Positions 6,001-8,954 of a DNA stretch of 8,954 nucleotides are shown here, piece by piece. This DNA is from Clostridia bacterium (lineage in GTDB: Bacteria; Bacillota_A; Clostridia; Christensenellales; Aristaeellaceae). The notes under the pieces are model-generated. The model searched no databases and had not been told where the DNA came from. It saw only the letters and a program-made list of their open reading frames with translations. Where the stretch lies: assembly GCA_017938645.1 (NCBI GenBank), contig JAGBBE010000118.1:1-8954 (forward strand). Reading direction: 5' to 3'. Within the stretch, counting starts at the first letter, position 1. Each line of letters opens with the position of its first letter. Both the position numbers and the translations under genes were made by a program.

Positions 6001-8655
6001 GCACGGGATTGCTCCAGTTGTTGTGCCATCTGCAAGGGTAAGCTCAAGAGTAGCATTTCCGCTGTTGGTATACGGAAGCCAGAATGCAATCTGCTGCCCG
6101 TCCTTGAGTTCGGTAAAGCTGGCAACACCTGTCCATGCTCCGGTCGTAGTGGTTTGGGTGCCGACAATCATCTCAGTTCCACCGCCAGAAACAGAGATCG
6201 ACGCCAAATCATCCTTGTACTGCTGGGAACTGGTTACCGTAGACACGATAGCGTCTTCGGTGATTTTCAGCTCTGCAGCACTGACACGTTCATCCAATGC
6301 ATCAAGATCATCCTTATCAGCCTTGCTTTCAACCATCAGCTTGAGGTACGTGTTGCCGGTGATGTCCATCGCATTGATGGCATTGAGCGTCGCTTCCCGG
6401 GCGAACAGCGTGTCGACATCAATGTTGGCAGCGATCAGACTGCGGATCGTTGCGTTGTCAGCGAAGATATTCTGCACGTTCAGCGTACCAGCTGTGATGG
6501 AGCCTTCGATGATCTTCTCGCCGCCGTTTATAGAGAGATCGGCTACATCATCATTGGACACCTGCTTGAGCGTGGTCACCACTTCGCCGTCCTCGTTTAC
6601 GCTGACGGAATAAAAATGACCGTCCGAGCCTTTTACAACGAGCTCACCAACGGTCAGGGAAACCATATTCGCCTCAGTCACCGCCAGCTTTGCGATATAG
6701 AGCTCGCCGGCAGTACCCTGCGTGATGATTGCGGTGTCGGTGGCCAGATCCTTGATGTGCGACCAGTCGATATCAGCGGTTTCGATATCGGCTTTGACCA
6801 TTGTGGCGACCGCCGCAGACAGCGTGGTAATTGCCGCCCAGTCGATGTTGGCTTCATCAATATTGGCGGAGGTGATCTGCGCTTTGGAGATGGTGGCGAT
6901 ATCCGCCGCCAGCGATTCGATCTGCGCCCAGTCGATATTGGCGTTGATGATATTCGCCGTAGTCAGCTGGGCGGTTGAAATCATGGCGATGGAAGCGTAC
7001 AGTTCGTCCGTGGTAATCTGCCCGGCAGCCAATTCCTGAATGCGGGCGGACACAGCGTTCAGCGCATTGACGTTGAGGGTTTCGATCAGCGCTTCAGCGA
7101 TATGTGCCTGCGTGATGGAAGCGTTTTTGATGTGGGCGCTCTGGATTGCCGCAGTCTTGATCTGAAGACTGCCTACGGAGCCGCTTTGCAGATGCCCGGA
7201 ACCGATGGAGTTCAGCATCAGCTTCGCACCGCTTATCGACCCGGAAGCAAGCTGACGCGCGGCCACAGTCGTTCCTTCCAATGCCTCAGCCGCCGTTCCC
7301 AGCGTGACGCTGGTGTACTTGCGGGTCAGGCAGTCGTAGGTGTACTGCGTCATGCGCATGGTCACTTCCACACCAATGCGCCGTGCGATCACCCGGATGC
7401 TGTCACCGAGGAAGATGTCGGAGAGAGCCGCATACTGCTTGTACTCTTCCGTGTCCTTGCAGTTGACAAAGTCCACTTTCAGTGTAACAGTCGGCAGATC
7501 ACAGCCGGCATCATACTCTGCCTGCACGGCATTGCGCATGTCGGTGTAGCATTCGGACTTGCTCTTGGTATCGTCGCCCTCGGTGACCTCCTTCGCCTCG
7601 GATACCGCAAGGTGAATCCATTTCGGATGTGCGTAGGCGCCGATATTCGGGCTGTCGATGTACAGTTCGGGCAGATACAGAAGGTTGCCGTCTGCGTCCT
7701 GTCCCGTGGGCATGATGCGCGTGACCACATCCGTTTCATCCACATCAAAGGAGATGCCGGTCAGATTCTTTTTCTCTCGGATCTGCACATCGCTGTTGCT
7801 GCCGACCCGGCTGACGAGGAATACATCGAACCAGTCCCTCGCAAGCTCAGCACCGTATTTGCCGGTCAGGCCGTCATCACCCAGCAGAGCCTCCACCGGG
7901 TTGATGTTCTCGAAGGACACATCGGCGGCGGTGGATTCCAGATCGGAATAGAAGGTGAAGTCGTGTTCGGAAAGGCACCCGTCCGAGATGCTCTTCACAA
8001 CAGAAGCACCCACCGCATCCAATGCCGGCTTCACGCTTTTGAGCATGTTATCCAGCAGATCGTAGAAGATGTGGCGGGCGTAAACGGTGACCTTATTGAG
8101 TTCCGGTACCACGCGATAAATGCGGAAAGGCTGGTCGCGCAGCTGGCGGGCTTCCATCACATCGTTGGTAAAGCCAACGTGAGATGTGGTGCTCTGCTGC
8201 TCCGTACGCACATAGGTCAGGTATTCGGAGGACATGTAGCCATGCTTGCCGTCCGGGCAGGTCACCTCATACCAAGAGGACGAAGTCTTCTCAATGACAA
8301 TGACCTCCGCGCCTTTCTTGTACTTGCCCAGGATCTTATACTTTGTACCGGTGCCAGAGCGCAGACGAAGCGGATCTCGGCTGGTGGAGACTTTGTAGAT
8401 TTCTACGTCATAGGTAGTGGTCTGGTACTGCTGCGTGACCAGATTGATCTGCGGGGTCATTGCTGCAGGCACAGGTGCGCGAAGGATACATCCTTCCGTC
8501 AGGCGCTGCCACTTGCCCAATTCATCGATGGGATGCACCAGCGTCAGTTCCCATTCACCGTTCAACGTTTCGGTGACAGTACAGGACTGCGGGCTGACTG
8601 TTCCCAAACCGTTGTTGGAAAAGTCTGTGCAATCAGGTGCGTAAACACAAATCAA
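3094..8655 (-). CDS. Giant modular tail-tip / receptor-binding protein (Tal-like minor structural protein), 1853 aa
   Basis: Structural protein of the tail tip, expected to contact the host surface. The TTG at 8655 is chosen as start because AAAGGAGG lies 8 bases upstream; a longer frame to 8700 would overlap the Dit gene. Domains by rough residue: 1-85 and 160-455, phage minor structural (Tal-like) tail-hub region beginning ICVYAPDCTDF; 88-150, an inserted bacterial SH3 domain (LRLRSGTGTKY, GYMSSEYL); 478-665, A-(N/D/H)-I repeats with five-residue periodicity; 778-817, 1106-1143 and 1316-1349, three related coiled-coil-like linkers; 822-1105, beta-rich domains starting MIVGTQTTTTGAW; about 1150-1310, a jelly-roll-like carbohydrate-binding candidate (starts RNFVLNS) encoded by AT-richer DNA; 1352-1390, a tail-fibre motif (YRGATAPTTLYANMLWLD); 1456-1680, a cysteine-rich beta-helix resembling pectate-lyase folds; 1695-1853, a C-terminal beta-sandwich resembling DNRLRE/CBM96 domains. 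The tail-protein identity is firm; the C-terminal domain names are inferred from motifs. No catalytic site is evident, so depolymerase activity is unproven. Confidence 0.85.
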   Translation of the reverse strand: MICVYAPDCTDFSNNGLGTVSPQSCTVTETLNGEWELTLVHPIDELGKWQRLTEGCILRAPVPAAMTPQINLVTQQYQTTTYDVEIYKVSTSRDPLRLRSGTGTKYKILGKYKKGAEVIVIEKTSSSWYEVTCPDGKHGYMSSEYLTYVRTEQQSTTSHVGFTNDVMEARQLRDQPFRIYRVVPELNKVTVYARHIFYDLLDNMLKSVKPALDAVGASVVKSISDGCLSEHDFTFYSDLESTAADVSFENINPVEALLGDDGLTGKYGAELARDWFDVFLVSRVGSNSDVQIREKKNLTGISFDVDETDVVTRIMPTGQDADGNLLYLPELYIDSPNIGAYAHPKWIHLAVSEAKEVTEGDDTKSKSECYTDMRNAVQAEYDAGCDLPTVTLKVDFVNCKDTEEYKQYAALSDIFLGDSIRVIARRIGVEVTMRMTQYTYDCLTRKYTSVTLGTAAEALEGTTVAARQLASGSISGAKLMLNSIGSGHLQSGSVGSLQIKTAAIQSAHIKNASITQAHIAEALIETLNVNALNAVSARIQELAAGQITTDELYASIAMISTAQLTTANIINANIDWAQIESLAADIATISKAQITSANIDEANIDWAAITTLSAAVATMVKADIETADIDWSHIKDLATDTAIITQGTAGELYIAKLAVTEANMVSLTVGELVVKGSDGHFYSVSVNEDGEVVTTLKQVSNDDVADLSINGGEKIIEGSITAGTLNVQNIFADNATIRSLIAANIDVDTLFAREATLNAINAMDITGNTYLKLMVESKADKDDLDALDERVSAAELKITEDAIVSTVTSSQQYKDDLASISVSGGGTEMIVGTQTTTTGAWTGVASFTELKDGQQIAFWLPYTNSGNATLELTLADGTTTGAIPCYYSQQTRITTQYYAGNIIRLTYRENAKYYSYTVAKGWWADANYNTDTYDRIRFGAVKAKEAITYFRLIVGDDEGFFVLGAGKSFDVAKPVLYATSSVTAGYSITNVYLAYNNISVRNHISSFSGVQGQAIYVVGTLNGSTFTTATDYLTCTQPTEEDGLTYMLLGILTSSYSMTLYPEHPLYRFVDGEFKPLSYVGYEAFAEVETLREETSTAIEQTNAAIALKADKTVTDSLASRMVNAELKLQPDSLATSVKSSNVFLADQGKERNFVLNSHNQCTFQDLYLMSGSTVTTNKTQYYGTSVQLNTYCKEYKELFLSFDIYRTDVATTDSEGRYFGVGIRYYYYDENNVWSNSQAKFYLKTSDSSFKSSDTYWYRISINYIDLRDYDPRSISGIYIGVDDLEGSTGTIKVRNVMFQIGNRISTWRPAPDDATVMSNRLTNAESSITQHSNQIALKVNTSTYNTEKVYRGATAPTTLYANMLWLDTSVSPNLLKRYTGSTWVAAGAQEVKSSGIYIGSNNVAITTENFLLQLLDPANNENVLMEMSADGNVGFKELYADEVISDSVAQAYAGMQWLYVDPSITTTTSQEFRSLGEAVQTLNNRYLSKDVTIYLPWGVETYEPSGVVIRGLSGPGKLTIYGYSDSSILNSFIKVQGCFAHVCFQNLHLRESRSLNGSSRQPYLVEVTKCHFVEFSGCTLDANSITYDSVYARSSHVYLYNCGLYNALQGLECYLANGIVKDCRGSCSWSMVSYASYIIATGTVPAGSRGSGENGQVFASNVTTDYGTAIPTVTPDETGIMYASNTRSWRGSWRTDTYDVIQGVYSDSGYYSSLNWHRGCMWFSTATNILAGGTVKSATLTLHRKTGSGSSSAKTVYLCAITNTSASGTPSIAYNYGAIGTIGRDKQVTFSIPVDAVQGLADGWYGGLCLYESPYDFGSSTWSNCYMRMSGIDTSYEPYIECVFSGSTAVG
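4608..4708 (-). repeat. Linker repeat copy 3 in tail protein
   Basis: Encodes residues about 1316-1349 (MSNRLTNAESSITQHSNQI, then LKVNTSTYN). It shares the R-L/V/M-x-N/A-A-E core with copies 1 and 2 but lacks the leading K-A-D-K part. It closes the AT-rich domain and precedes the YRGATAPTT fibre motif. Confidence 0.55.
5227..5338 (-). repeat. Linker repeat copy 2 in tail protein
   Basis: Encodes residues about 1106-1143 (ALKADKTVTDSLASRM, then NAELKLQPDSL, then SVKSSNVF). It aligns by eye with copy 1 from K-A-D-K to the V-x-S-S element. It lies directly before the AT-rich carbohydrate-binding candidate domain. Confidence 0.65.
6205..6324 (-). repeat. Linker repeat copy 1 in tail protein
   Basis: Encodes residues about 778-817, with pattern KADKDDLDAL, then RVSAAELKITEDAI, then V-T-S-S. 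It has coiled-coil-like spacing of alanine and leucine and precedes the domain that begins MIVGTQT. Copies 2 and 3 share the 'NAE/AAE-L/S-K/S-I/L' core followed by S/T-V and a serine pair or equivalent. Confidence 0.65.
6736..6990 (-). repeat. Tandem repeat inside tail gene: 90 + 90 + 75 bp
   Basis: Three consecutive units encode I/V-A-T/M-M/I ... A-N/D-I-D-W ... L-A/S segments. Unit 1 is 6990-6901 (30 aa), unit 2 is 6900-6811 (30 aa) and unit 3 is 6810-6736 (25 aa). The CCAGTCGA core recurs on the plus strand at 6763, 6838 and 6928, giving spacings of 75 and 90. The third unit lacks exactly five residues, which equals one step of the five-residue periodicity seen across residues 478-665. It is probably a stacked beta-helical shaft; the fold is inferred. 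Confidence 0.8.
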
Positions 8656-8663
8656 CGAATCTT

Positions 8664-8671
8664 CCTCCTTT
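8664..8671 (-). promoter_or_regulatory. Ribosome binding site that fixes the TTG start of the tail gene
   Basis: AAAGGAGG on the minus strand sits 8 bases before TTG at 8655. It lies in the short gap after the Dit stop codon. No comparable site precedes the earlier in-frame ATG at 8700, so the rare TTG start is preferred. Confidence 0.8.
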
Positions 8672-8674
8672 CCG

Positions 8675-8954
8675 TCAGAAATACCGCCAGTTCGGTTCAA
8701 CCTTCAGATATGTCACATTTCCCGTCCAGGAAATCGTACTGTTACCGGGCGGCAGCGATGGAAAGTTACCACTCATACAGCTGTTCATGGATTCCATGCC
8801 GGAATATGCTTCCTGCAGAACAGAGTCGATTGTGATTTCGCCGTTCACATCAGTAAGCTCCACGATAGTCATGTCAACGATCAAGGTGATCTCTCCGCTT
8901 CCGGTCACCGTAATAATCGGTTCAGAAGGTACATTTCCAGGGTTTTGCAAGGTG
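8675..8954 (-). CDS. Distal tail protein (Dit-like), C-terminal part, cut by window edge
   Basis: The reading frame is open at the window edge, so the start is missing and only about 92 C-terminal residues are visible. It ends with TGA at 8677-8675. The visible part is beta-rich and closes with a short stretch (FPSLPPGNSTISW, then YLKVEPNWRYF). This resembles the C-terminal end of siphovirus distal tail proteins of the Sipho_tail type, where a proline/glycine turn and 'N-x-I-S-W' strand precede a final 'P-x-W-R/Y' strand. Dit proteins form a hexameric ring joining the tail tube to the tip and receptor-binding parts. The next gene starts 19 bases downstream and encodes a Tal-like tail-tip protein, the usual neighbour of Dit. 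A TTG at 8950-8948 is an internal leucine codon, not a likely start. The family call rests on the C-terminal motif plus gene order. Confidence 0.72.
   Translation of the reverse strand, partial: TLQNPGNVPSEPIITVTGSGEITLIVDMTIVELTDVNGEITIDSVLQEAYSGMESMNSCMSGNFPSLPPGNSTISWTGNVTYLKVEPNWRYF

Noticed and set aside
6736..6990. Periodic repeats as a CRISPR array
   Set aside because: Repeat units are coding, in frame, directly adjacent and imperfect, with no constant repeat and variable spacer pattern.
8656..8700. Extension of the tail gene to ATG at 8700
   Set aside because: It would overlap the Dit gene, lacks a ribosome binding site, and the added 15 residues are not part of the usual N-terminus that begins ICVYAPD. 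The TTG at 8655 has an ideal site.
7102..8835. Long plus-strand open frame (577 codons) opposite the 5' part of the tail gene
   Set aside because: It lies wholly antisense to well-supported tail and Dit coding sequence, has no good ribosome binding site, and its translation resembles no family I know. It is explained by codon bias of the real gene.

Overview
The window is the 3' part of a tailed-phage (siphovirus-type) late operon, probably an integrated prophage, from a Gram-positive Clostridia-like host. Five observations point this way: strong AGGAGG-type ribosome binding sites, a mid-range GC of roughly 50%, a Dit-type distal tail protein next to a Tal-type tail protein, a Firmicutes-type lysis holin, and a C40 (NlpC/P60) endolysin with an SH3 domain. 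A gut Oscillospiraceae/Ruminococcaceae host is my guess from family resemblance only. All seven supported genes are on the minus strand, so transcription runs from base 8954 towards base 1.

In transcription order: (1) 8954-8675, the C-terminal end of a distal tail (Dit-like) protein, cut by the window edge. (2) 8655-3094, a giant 1853-residue tail protein. It joins a Tal-like tail-tip domain with an embedded SH3 domain, a five-residue-periodic repeat region, three copies of a short linker, a jelly-roll-like carbohydrate-binding candidate, a cysteine-rich beta-helix and a C-terminal beta-sandwich. (3) 3074-2340, a 244-residue protein with two tandem CBM5/12-like carbohydrate-binding units. (4) 2288-1842, a holin. 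(5) 1809-715, a three-domain endolysin followed by a clear intrinsic terminator at 680-655. (6) 607-182, a small helix-turn-helix plus double zinc-finger protein. (7) 213-19, a 64-residue SHOCT-like protein that overlaps gene 6. Genes 6 and 7 form a pair that, from family knowledge, usually sits directly before a serine recombinase; that gene would lie beyond base 1.

Genes 1-3 would build the tail tip and receptor-binding apparatus. Genes 4-5 release progeny: the holin opens the membrane and the endolysin cuts peptidoglycan. Genes 6-7 would belong to the integration and regulation module of the element. Hairpins followed by short T-runs lie at the end of gene 3 and between holin and endolysin, so the tail/lysis part may contain internal attenuation points.

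I do not see a wholly new system. The most interesting points are the modular design of the tail protein (linker copies at domain joints, an AT-rich inserted domain, a 90-bp repeat with a 15-bp contraction), the terminator-like hairpin around the holin stop codon, and the compact DNA-binding/zinc/SHOCT pair beside the lysis genes.
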